Positions 1 to 6,181 of a DNA stretch of 23,382 nt are shown here, piece by piece. Within the stretch, counting starts at the first letter, position 1; the number at the start of each line of letters is the position of its first letter. Where the stretch lies: positions 1 through 23,382 of the forward strand of contig DLIT01000115.1 of NCBI GenBank assembly GCA_002483865.1, read 5' to 3'. The translations under genes were made by a program, and so were the position numbers. The DNA is from Brevundimonas sp. UBA7635 (lineage in GTDB: Bacteria > Pseudomonadota > Alphaproteobacteria > Caulobacterales > Caulobacteraceae). The notes under the pieces are model-generated. The model had not been told where the DNA came from. It worked only from the letters and a program-made list of their open reading frames with translations, and searched no databases.

Positions 1-282
1 GCGTCCAAGCTGTGCCGCGCTGCGGCTGTCCAGTCCGACAAAGAGTTGGACGCGGCGCGAGCCATGATCGCCAGCCCGTCGGCCGCCGGTGCGAAGCCCG
101 CCGTCGCTGCCCCGATAGATCGCGAAGCCTACGCCGCTGCCGCATTCGCTGCCCTGCAACGGAAGCGAGACGCCGCTTTCTTGGCTGGCGACCTCCCGAC
201 CTTTGATGCTGAGGCGCGTGAGAACCTAGAACTCTATGCTGGATGGCGGCGACAATCTCGGCCTGTCGTTGGCACAGGTTGA
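1..282 (+). pseudogene. N-terminal part of the tyrosine recombinase in another frame
   Basis: The reading frame is open from the left edge of the window and stops at 280-282. The encoded stretch (about 93 residues) is Ala/Arg-rich and helical, like the region that precedes the SAM-like core-binding domain in long phage integrases. Near 230-240 the protein sense appears to continue in the +1 frame, where the recombinase at 236-1381 takes over. The simplest reading is one integrase gene broken by a single-base shift (mutation or sequencing error). The alternative is that this is the end of a separate gene overlapping the integrase start by 47 nt. Because the gene start lies outside the window, its true length cannot be judged. 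Confidence 0.5.
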
Positions 283-1381
283 GGGGATGCAGCGGGCGAC
301 GAAGGCGCTGCTAACTGGGGACGGCGCGGCCGTGCTGGCGTCCGCTGCGGCAGTATCGCGGGAACGAAAGCAGGTGGCGGCGAAACCGGATACGCCCATG
401 CTGCCCGAACTCATCGACATATGGGCGGCCGAACGTAGCCCTGAGGCTAGGTCCGTCGATATGTGGCGGCGGACGTGTGCCATGTTCTACGCCGTCAATG
501 GAGAAAAGCCTGTAGGTGCAATCACTAAGGCTGATGTTCTGGCGTTTAAGGCGCACTTGATCGCCAAGGGAAATGCTCCGGCGACCGTGGATAGCCGCCT
601 CAATCATCTGCGCTCGCTGTTCAGGATCGCCGTTGAGCAGGACATAATCCCCCTCGACCCGGCGGCCACCGTAAAGGCCCCGTCAATGAAGGGAGAAGCG
701 CCGCCTCGTCGCTACTATGACGCCGATGAACTCAAGGCTGTGTTCGGGTCTGCGATCTACATCAAAGGCGAGCGTCCTAACCGTGGGGCAGGGGAGGCCG
801 CCTATTGGCTTCCATTGCTGGCGCTCTACACGGGCGCACGGCTCAATGAGATGGGCCAGCTTCGGCCGAAGGACATTTTGCAGGAAGTCTATCTGGACGC
901 GGACGACCAGGAACAGAGGGCGTGGGTCATCCGCATCACGGAGGATAAGCAAGACGGCCTGACGGTTAAGAACCCCAGTAGCAACCGGCGTGTCCCGATC
1001 CATCAGGCGCTTATCGACCTGGGCTTTCTTCGCTTTGTGGATGCTGCTCGCGACAAGGGGCGGGCTCGTATCTTCCCGGACCTCAAGCCCGACCGTTATG
1101 GCGTCGTCACCGGCAACTGGTCGAAATGGTATGGCCTTCACCTTCGCCAAGTCTGCGGCGTGTCGGATAAAAAGATCACCTTCCACTCATTCCGCCACAA
1201 CTTTAAGCGCCATTGGCGTGAGTGCGATCTCAACAAAGCGGCAAACGACGCGATCACGGGGCATGAGAGCGGTTCAGTCGCTGACAAATACGGCGGGGAC
1301 TATCCTCTCAGACCGCTGGTCGAGGGCATGGCCCGCTACCGGGTGCCGGGCTTCACCCTGCCGACCCCGCCCGCTTCTTGA
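236..1381 (+). CDS. Tyrosine recombinase / phage-type integrase
   Basis: This 381-aa protein belongs to the tyrosine site-specific recombinases, which integrate and excise mobile DNA through a covalent 3'-phosphotyrosine intermediate. A core-binding (SAM-like) domain spans about residues 54-150 and the catalytic domain about 155-365. The catalytic set is visible: Arg202 in TGARLNE, Lys245 before the NRRVPIH strand, His317 and Arg320 in HSFRH, His343 in GHESG, and the probable nucleophile Tyr352 in DKYGG. The ATG at 236 is usable, but there is no clear ribosome binding site before it. The frame-1 sequence upstream looks like the missing N-terminus, so the intact protein was probably longer. 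With all catalytic residues present, the C-terminal part could be functional if the shift is a sequencing error. It probably mobilises the island ending near 5786. Confidence 0.88.
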   Translation: MLDGGDNLGLSLAQVEGMQRATKALLTGDGAAVLASAAAVSRERKQVAAKPDTPMLPELIDIWAAERSPEARSVDMWRRTCAMFYAVNGEKPVGAITKADVLAFKAHLIAKGNAPATVDSRLNHLRSLFRIAVEQDIIPLDPAATVKAPSMKGEAPPRRYYDADELKAVFGSAIYIKGERPNRGAGEAAYWLPLLALYTGARLNEMGQLRPKDILQEVYLDADDQEQRAWVIRITEDKQDGLTVKNPSSNRRVPIHQALIDLGFLRFVDAARDKGRARIFPDLKPDRYGVVTGNWSKWYGLHLRQVCGVSDKKITFHSFRHNFKRHWRECDLNKAANDAITGHESGSVADKYGGDYPLRPLVEGMARYRVPGFTLPTPPAS

Positions 1382-1538
1382 GGTAGCCGGGGAGGCCGGA
1401 AAGCGGGGCGCTGGAACGGCGGTTGGGTTCTGGCTGGGTGATCGCCCGTCCGGGTCGGAAGCCCCCTCAGCGGGGCTGTATTTCGCTGGCCGAGATGGGG
1501 CGATTTTTGAGACAGATGCGGCGGGCGAATTCGGCGGT

Positions 1539-1784
1539 CTATATCGCGGCGTCGGATAGGATCGACGACACGGTGCAGCCCAGCGCCGCTGCTATGCCGA
1601 TCAGAGCCACAAGGCTGACGTTCCGCTTGCCGCGCTCGACCTCGCCCATATGGGTCCGATTGATCCCTGCGGCGTCAGCCAACGCTTCCTGCGACATGCT
1701 CCGCTCGTTTCTGCGCGCGCGGATAGCATCGCCGAGGCGTCCCAGCGCGCGTTGATTATCAGGACTGACGGAGACCCTCGGCAC
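1539..1784 (-). CDS. XRE-family helix-turn-helix regulator
   Basis: An 81-aa protein consisting almost entirely of one Cro/C1-type HTH domain (about residues 14-72). The signature order is a basic first helix (RLGDAIRARRNERSMSQ), then the recognition region (LADAAGINRTHMGEVERGKRNVS), then the closing helices ending in LGCTVSSIL. It starts at a GTG (1784-1782), as no in-frame ATG lies upstream. Small single-domain XRE proteins of this kind act as DNA-binding repressors in prophages and islands. It is divergent from the gene at 1854, with 69 nt between them, so control of its own promoter and of that gene is plausible. The target cannot be read from the sequence. Confidence 0.85.
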   Translation of the reverse strand: MPRVSVSPDNQRALGRLGDAIRARRNERSMSQEALADAAGINRTHMGEVERGKRNVSLVALIGIAAALGCTVSSILSDAAI

Positions 1785-1853
1785 CCATACAGCGTCGCCG
1801 CATGTTGGATTTACGCACCACCTGATCTATGCACCATTCGACGCTGAGCGCGG

Positions 1854-2660
1854 ATGAAAGGGCGAATGATGGGGTCTGTAGCAGGAGGGGCCGTAGCCGC
1901 TTTCGTGTCGGCGTTGTCTATGAGTGCACTGCTGCCGATTGATGCGCTGGCGCAGACAGGTGCTGAGAAGGCGAAGGCGCAGCTAGAAACCGTCGAGGAT
2001 GTTGCGGGCCTCGCCGATCTTTCCTTCGACGAGTTGCAAGGCAAAGACCTTTCTAGCGTCAATGGCGCGATGATGCGGCCAGCTCCCTCTGCGGTGAGGC
2101 AACCTCAGGCCCAAGCTGATCGTGAGGCTGCTACCAGTATGGGCCTTACCGGCGGGCGCGATATTCGCGGACACACGGTTATCCCGGATGCGCCCAATCA
2201 AGAGGCGGCGGCCGAACTGCGCCGTAACGAGGAAGCTGCGAGGGCGGAGCATCGCCGGGCTCAAAGCTACAGCTTTGCTGACAAGTTCGGCGCAGCGTTT
2301 GCGGACAGGACGTTCGCCGCCGCCTTGATCCGTCAGTTTGGCCGCGAGCCTGCGCCGATGGATACGGACTGGATGAGGGCCTACTTATCGAATGAGCGGG
2401 AACTGGAAGAGGGCTACGGTTGGCCAGAAGTCCAGCGTCTGCGCCGGGCGAACTCTCAGGCGGACTTCGACCGGATAGCTGAGGACATTGCCAAGGGGCG
2501 TGAGCGCAAAGCCATCTATATGAACGGCGGTGGTCAGGGGATTTCCATCTTCGCCCATATGTTGGACCCGGTAGTGTGGTTGGCGCTTGCCGCCCTATTG
2601 TCAGCGTCAATGGTGGCGGTGCGTGCTCGACGTTGCCTCAGAGTTCCTGTTGGGAACTAA
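1854..2660 (+). CDS. Exported/membrane protein, phage internal-virion-like
   Basis: A 268-aa protein that I cannot name. An N-terminal hydrophobic segment (about residues 8-33, ending ALA-Q) looks like a Sec signal or membrane anchor, and a second hydrophobic helix lies at about 228-252 (HMLDPVVWLALAALLSASMVAV) followed by basic residues. The middle is charged and helical (residues 115-225). The arrangement of helical repeats, then a Gly-rich patch, then a hydrophobic helix containing LDP resembles segments of podovirus internal virion/transglycosylase proteins, and here it would be only a short fragment. That link is from memory and weak. ATG 1854 is the longest start. ATG 1869 has better spacing from the GAAAGGG at 1856-1862 and may be the real one. 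An AGTTCC/GGAACT hairpin overlaps the stop codon. Confidence 0.6.
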   Translation: MKGRMMGSVAGGAVAAFVSALSMSALLPIDALAQTGAEKAKAQLETVEDVAGLADLSFDELQGKDLSSVNGAMMRPAPSAVRQPQAQADREAATSMGLTGGRDIRGHTVIPDAPNQEAAAELRRNEEAARAEHRRAQSYSFADKFGAAFADRTFAAALIRQFGREPAPMDTDWMRAYLSNERELEEGYGWPEVQRLRRANSQADFDRIAEDIAKGRERKAIYMNGGGQGISIFAHMLDPVVWLALAALLSASMVAVRARRCLRVPVGN

Positions 2661-3217
2661 TCTGACCATAGATTGGATGAGTTGTTCGTAGGCTGCCCGG
2701 CTCCCTCGTCAAAATAGATGGCGAGTTTGCCGGATCAGCGACGCTAACTCTTGGTCTGACCATGAGTTGGATTGAGCGTTGCGTGAGTGTGCCCGGTGGC
2801 CGCGATCAGCTTTCGCTGAACTCCCTCGGGCAATGCCCTACCTGCGACCATGCCTTTTTACGTCGGCCAAGACGGGGAAATTCTGTTCGAATAACCCGAG
2901 GGTCGAAAATGGTTCCTCTCCCGAAGGGTATCGAACCTCCGACCTGCACGATCCGACCCCTTGGGCCTTCCTGTCGACCGGGCGACGCAAGATTTGTGTT
3001 CTTGGGGAATGCTCACGCCCGTCGAAAATATCCTGCCGGTCCTCAGGTCCGGGCGTCCCGTGAGCGAACGCCTGGGCGAAATCGGACGGCTTGGCCATAT
3101 GCTGCTGCGAGGCCTGTGGAGCGCCGGGAAGGCGTCGGCGCCCCAAGTGTCGAGCGGGCCCGAGAAACCCGCCCACGCGCCCGAAATCCGCCCTAGCGTG
3201 GCCGCTGCGATCCCGGC
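2661..3217. other. Gene-free stretch in the island
   Basis: No convincing gene is visible on either strand. The open frames here (for example 2762-3196 on the plus strand) have Arg/Pro/Cys-rich composition, no domain-like pattern and no ribosome binding site. Around 2911-2975 the minus strand contains a sequence reminiscent of a tRNA T-arm (GGAGGTTCGATA), but no acceptor stem or cloverleaf can be completed. The stretch is probably decayed mobile-element DNA. Confidence 0.5.
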
Positions 3218-3778
3218 CTATGCCGCCGCCTCATTGAGCAGCCGATAGACCGATGCGCGGCCCATGCCGAGGCGCTTGGCGATCTCCGTTGCGCCCAGCC
3301 CTTCGGCCTTCAACGCTTTGACCTGATCGCGGGGCAGAGTGACCGGGCGGCCCTTATAGACGCCGCGATCCTTGGCCTTTTCGATGCCCTCGCGCTGGCG
3401 CTCTTTCCTCAGGTCCGTCTCGAACTCCGCGAAGGCGGCGAGCATGTTGAGCATCAGTCGGCCGTTAGGCGTGGTGGTGTCCACGGCTGCCTGATCCAGA
3501 ACGCGGAAGCCTACGCCCTTGGCGTCCAGTTGATCGACTATGCTGCGGAGGTCTGAGACGGAGCGGGCGAGGCGGTCCATCTTTGTGACGATCAGGACGT
3601 CCCCCTTACGGACTGAGCGCAGGGCTGCGTCCAGTTCCGGCCTATCCTTAGCCGTAGTCCCGCTGCGCTTCTCTGCAAATAGATGATCGGGCTCGACGCC
3701 TGCGGCTATCAGCTTCTCCGTCTGAACTTCTAGGCTCTGCCCGGTGCTGCTGACGCGGGCGTATCCAATGGCGGCCAT
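3218..3778 (-). CDS. Serine recombinase (resolvase/invertase family)
   Basis: A 186-aa small serine recombinase of the TnpR/Hin type, which resolves cointegrates or inverts DNA through a 5'-phosphoserine intermediate. The length is standard for the family. The N-terminal catalytic domain starts with the hallmark GYARVSSTGQSLEVQ, giving nucleophile Ser10 with Arg8. The second Arg cluster is KMDRLARS (Arg69, Arg72), followed by the long E-helix (LMLNMLAAFAEFETDLRKERQREGI, about 107-131). The C-terminal HTH of about 40 residues (GLGATEIAKRLGMGRASVYRLL) provides site recognition. All key residues are present. No transposase is visible nearby, so it may be a leftover of a Tn3-like transposon or the island's own resolution or inversion enzyme. 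Its candidate res region lies immediately upstream (3781-3858). Confidence 0.93.
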   Translation of the reverse strand: MAAIGYARVSSTGQSLEVQTEKLIAAGVEPDHLFAEKRSGTTAKDRPELDAALRSVRKGDVLIVTKMDRLARSVSDLRSIVDQLDAKGVGFRVLDQAAVDTTTPNGRLMLNMLAAFAEFETDLRKERQREGIEKAKDRGVYKGRPVTLPRDQVKALKAEGLGATEIAKRLGMGRASVYRLLNEAAA

Positions 3779-3780
3779 GA

Positions 3781-3858
3781 CTGTCTCCGTGTCTCGATTG
3801 GGTCTAGACCGTGAGCGTTAGCCTGTCTCGTAATTGCTGTAAAGACCCGCATGAGACA
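3781..3858. promoter_or_regulatory. Candidate res site upstream of resolvase
   Basis: The segment just before the resolvase start holds clustered repeats of a TGTCTC half-site: at 3782-3787, 3790-3796 and 3824-3830, with the inverted form GAGACA at 3853-3858. There is also a perfect 10-bp palindrome GGTCTAGACC at 3811-3820. Small serine resolvases bind TGTC...GACA-type inverted subsites next to their own gene, and these repeats fit that arrangement. The segment 3824-3847 in particular reads as an imperfect subsite (TGTCTCGTA ... GTAAAGACC). This is inferred from position and repeats only. Confidence 0.4.
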
Positions 3859-4164
3859 CAAGGCGCGGCCGGATGAGACGCCTTGCATGGGTATAGCCAA
3901 GCGAGACGCCCGTTTCTGGCGGCGGCGGAAGCCCTGCATATTCGGAGCGGGGCCGCTGGCGGGATCGTGGCGGCAGGCGATGGCTTGGCGGGATGATGAT
4001 TTGCGGCCAGCCGGGAGGGGGATACCGGGGGAGCCAATGCCTCTTAGGATCGGAGGTCTGCCCTCGCATAGCTAAGCTAAAATTGGGTCGCGTTGATAAA
4101 CTGCTGGTTGTTGGAAGCCGTTTCGCCCTTTACCGGTGGTGTTCACCCTCGGGGGGAGGAACGC
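3859..4164. other. Gene-free stretch before the two-gene cassette
   Basis: No supported gene is present. This interval must contain the promoter of the 4165-5671 cassette unless the cassette is read from further left. I do not see a convincing -35/-10 pair. A strong purine-rich ribosome binding site (GGGGGGAGGA, 4151-4160) ends the stretch. Confidence 0.45.
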
Positions 4165-5070
4165 ATGGCGCGAGCGACGCCTTACATTTTTGCGCGGTTC
4201 AAGGTCGGCTTTGAAGAGGACGATTGGGACGGTGCACGTTTATTCAAGGCCTTGCGCAAGGTTAAGGGGCAGCGGTTTGATCAGCCTTATTCGCGATCAA
4301 CGGTGCCCGACACACTAGCGATGGCTCCGGCGTCACGGACCATAGGTGGCTTCCAGGTGCTGCACTGGATGGTGGGGCACAAAGTTATGGTTCGCACGGC
4401 CATTGACTATGACGACTTGAACCATGTGCTGAAGGTCAACACGTTCCCGGGAGAGGGAGTGCGCTACGAGGACTTTATAGCCATTCCGGCGCTTGGGGTT
4501 ATGGCCATATCCGACCGAACAGGTGAGCAGCATATTGGAGCCAAGAATGCCGCGGCTCGCCTGCAAACCGTTGTTCGCAAAGGCTTTCCTGGTGCTGAGA
4601 TAATCCTTGATCTTGGCGTTAGTGAGGATGACGTCGAAGCGGCGCTTAAGCAGTGGACTGTTAGGGAGTTCAGTTTCACCGTTCGGCCTTTCAATCCAAC
4701 GGTTCGCCGCCAAGGCCAGAAGGTGCATGAAGCGCTCGTGGATGAAAAAGGAGCCGTTTTCAGGGGGGTGATTAAGGCTCAACCCGGAGAAGGATTGGAA
4801 GCCAAGGAGGGTGGCTTCATTAACGAAGCGATTGGACTATCTCGTGCAGGTTATGGTCAGATCGGCTTTACTGGAGAGACGCCTGAAGGTCAGGTCGCTC
4901 AGTTTAAGAAACCTGAGTTCAGTCAAGATAAGAATAAAAATCAGAAAGTTAGGGATAAGGGGCAGCCGCTCAAGGTCTTTATTGAGCCGCAACCGTCCGC
5001 TAAGAAAGATATCGAAGAGATCGCAAAGGCTCTCATTTCATTCTATGACCGACCAGCCTCCAAAAATTGA
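4165..5070 (+). CDS. Unknown soluble protein of a two-gene island cassette
   Basis: A 301-aa protein that I do not recognise. The ATG at 4165 is chosen because GGGGGGAGGA ends 4 nt before it and the protein then begins with a regular pattern (MARATPYIFARFKVGF). An in-frame ATG at 4093 adds 24 residues with no ribosome binding site. No signal peptide or membrane segment is present. Mixed alpha/beta sequence with beta-rich blocks occurs at about 60-118 and 165-240. A very hydrophilic basic/acidic linker (EFSQDKNKNQKVRDKGQP, about 251-268) precedes a C-terminal helix (KKDIEEIAKALISFYD). The architecture (about 300-aa soluble partner followed by a small polytopic membrane protein) recalls RexA of the RexAB exclusion system, and the C-terminal half is faintly reminiscent of DUF4747-type proteins. 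Both links are unverified. It overlaps the next gene by 26 nt, so the two are almost certainly co-translated. Confidence 0.75.
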   Translation: MARATPYIFARFKVGFEEDDWDGARLFKALRKVKGQRFDQPYSRSTVPDTLAMAPASRTIGGFQVLHWMVGHKVMVRTAIDYDDLNHVLKVNTFPGEGVRYEDFIAIPALGVMAISDRTGEQHIGAKNAAARLQTVVRKGFPGAEIILDLGVSEDDVEAALKQWTVREFSFTVRPFNPTVRRQGQKVHEALVDEKGAVFRGVIKAQPGEGLEAKEGGFINEAIGLSRAGYGQIGFTGETPEGQVAQFKKPEFSQDKNKNQKVRDKGQPLKVFIEPQPSAKKDIEEIAKALISFYDRPASKN

Positions 5071-5671
5071 GAAACGGCCACGGTTCGGCTCTGTGCTCTT
5101 GCAGGAATTGCGGGAGGACTACGACGAGCGAGGAGTGCTCGCAATCATCCCTGTTTGGCTAATCGGTTGTGTCGGATTGTCTTTATGGACGGCATGGCTT
5201 CTGCCTGCGGAATTTTTTACAGACAGCAAGTGGGATATCTCGACTGCGGTTTACGCGGGATTGCTGACGTTTAACGGTCTGCTTCTAGCCTTAAGTTGGC
5301 AGGCCTTCTCTCGAATTCAGGCTAGCATTTGCGCGCCCGGATTTTCGTCTTTCTTGAAACGAAAATCACTCATGAGTGGTTATCTGTTTTGGATTGACTA
5401 TGTTCAGTATTCTCAAGTCGCTGCCGTATGCGCCTCCGGTATAGGCCTTTTAAGTATCCTGCTAGACCGCCTTCTGCTTTTCACGGATCGTATCATCATC
5501 GGTCTCGCTGTTGGCCTGAGCATTTATGCAATCAAGAATGCTTTAGATGCGATGCACCTCATGCATGATGTGGTTTGGCTTCACGCGGAGTTCGACGAGA
5601 TCGAGCGTCTGAAGAAAATCGACACTGGGAATGTTACGCGCCTGTCGACAGGCGGTCGTCAGGAGGCTTGA
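5045..5671 (+). CDS. Unknown 4-TM membrane protein of the same cassette
   Basis: A 208-aa integral membrane protein with no family I can name. After a charged N-terminus (about residues 1-30), four hydrophobic helices are visible at about 31-53, 66-88, 118-145 and 148-170. A charged C-terminal tail follows (AEFDEIERLKKIDTGNVTRL). The ATG at 5045 lies inside the last 26 nt of the upstream gene, with only a weak AAGG before it, so translational coupling is likely. A longer same-frame reading from 4811 overlaps the coding part of the upstream gene and is not credible. In island pairs of this kind the membrane partner often acts as a pore or depolarising effector (RexB, KwaA). That role is an inference. 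AGGAGG/CCTCCT arms (5661-5678) form a hairpin over the stop codon. Confidence 0.75.
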   Translation: MTDQPPKIEKRPRFGSVLLQELREDYDERGVLAIIPVWLIGCVGLSLWTAWLLPAEFFTDSKWDISTAVYAGLLTFNGLLLALSWQAFSRIQASICAPGFSSFLKRKSLMSGYLFWIDYVQYSQVAAVCASGIGLLSILLDRLLLFTDRIIIGLAVGLSIYAIKNALDAMHLMHDVVWLHAEFDEIERLKKIDTGNVTRLSTGGRQEA

Positions 5672-5678
5672 ACCTCCT
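5661..5678 (+). terminator. Hairpin at the end of the two-gene cassette
   Basis: AGGAGG (5661-5666) and CCTCCT (5673-5678) are perfectly complementary around a 6-nt loop, overlapping the stop codon of the 4-TM gene. No T-run follows, so intrinsic termination is uncertain. It may instead be a 3' stability hairpin. Confidence 0.3.
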
Positions 5679-5767
5679 CGCGGGACTGCTACATTCGCTT
5701 CCCTCAACCGCTACACACCGCTTTCTAAAGCGCGTTGATTTTGCAGGACTTTTCGGCGGGCTAGGGT

Positions 5768-5786
5768 AATCCCTCCGTCTCCGCCA
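5768..5786 (+). repeat. Candidate attR: tRNA-Ser 3'-end copy
   Basis: The 19-nt sequence AATCCCTCCGTCTCCGCCA matches the expected end of a tRNA-Ser gene (T-loop edge, T-stem 3' strand, acceptor 3' strand TCTCCG, then CCA). No tRNA body precedes it, so it is a partial copy. Integration into tRNA genes leaves exactly such a 3'-end duplicate at the far end of an island. The plus-strand orientation agrees with a tRNA and attL lying left of the rightward-reading integrase. The matching intact tRNA is outside the window and is therefore unproven. Confidence 0.6.
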
Positions 5787-6181
5787 GCAACCCCTTAGGC
5801 ATCGGTCGCTCGCGATAGTCCTTTGAGGGAGTGCCGAGGATTCCGGCAAAGCTTACCTCGCGACTCTAGGCCGTGTCCGACAGGGCATGATGTCCGGTGC
5901 CGGTGATTGCTTGTCGGAGCGTCTCGCGGGCCTGAATCTGCAGAGCGTTTGGTTGAAGTTTCATTTCAGACGGCCCGCAGACGACATTTTTTTGTCGAAC
6001 ATGAAGATATGGGCGAACCTGTAGCAGGTTGTAAGCAGTATTTTCGCAAAATATTTGTGCCGTGATCGCCAATGTCGGGATCAATTTGCAACAAAATTTC
6101 GGATAGCCTCATTTTTCCTCTTGTTTATTTCGCACCTGCAATGAAATCTTCGCAAATGCGTAATCACAGGGGGATACCGAA
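5787..6181. other. Intergenic region upstream of amtB
   Basis: No gene is supported; the small open frames here lack domain-like composition and ribosome binding sites. The region is AT-richer than the flanking genes and should hold the amtB promoter. A dyad AACCTG-tag-CAGGTT lies at 6016-6030 and could be an operator. No full sigma-54 (GG-N10-GC) element was found; the nearest match (around 6072-6090) has the wrong spacing. No glnK/glnB gene is present here, although glnK often precedes amtB. Confidence 0.5.

Larger units (their letters stand above)
1..5786. mobile_element. Genomic island, right part (integrase to candidate attR)
   Basis: A tyrosine recombinase at the left, an XRE regulator, a phage virion-like protein, a serine resolvase and an unknown two-gene cassette lie together. 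The codon use is less GC3-biased and more AT-rich than in the genes after 6180. The block ends at a 19-nt sequence (5768-5786) that looks like the 3' end of a tRNA-Ser gene including CCA, in the orientation expected if an intact tRNA and attL lie left of the window. The left boundary is outside the window. That this is one element rather than several stacked insertions is an inference; the resolvase may belong to a separate transposon remnant. Confidence 0.6.

Noticed and set aside
2911..2975. tRNA-like sequence on the minus strand (GGAGGTTCGATA followed by a CCA)
   Set aside because: The T-stem has a mismatch, the acceptor 3' strand is off by three bases from the CCA, and no 5' acceptor, D arm or anticodon arm can be built. 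At most it is a decayed remnant.
2762..3196. 144-codon open frame on the plus strand
   Set aside because: The Arg/Pro/Cys-rich composition, the lack of a ribosome binding site and a run through the tRNA-like antisense segment are typical of a chance frame in GC-rich DNA.
5866..6084. 72-codon open frame on the minus strand upstream of amtB
   Set aside because: It has no ribosome binding site, no domain-like pattern and low coding character; it covers what should be the amtB control region.
6072..6090. Possible sigma-54 promoter of amtB (GG...TTGC)
   Set aside because: The GG and GC dinucleotides are 9 nt apart instead of the required 10, and the surrounding bases do not match TGGCAC.
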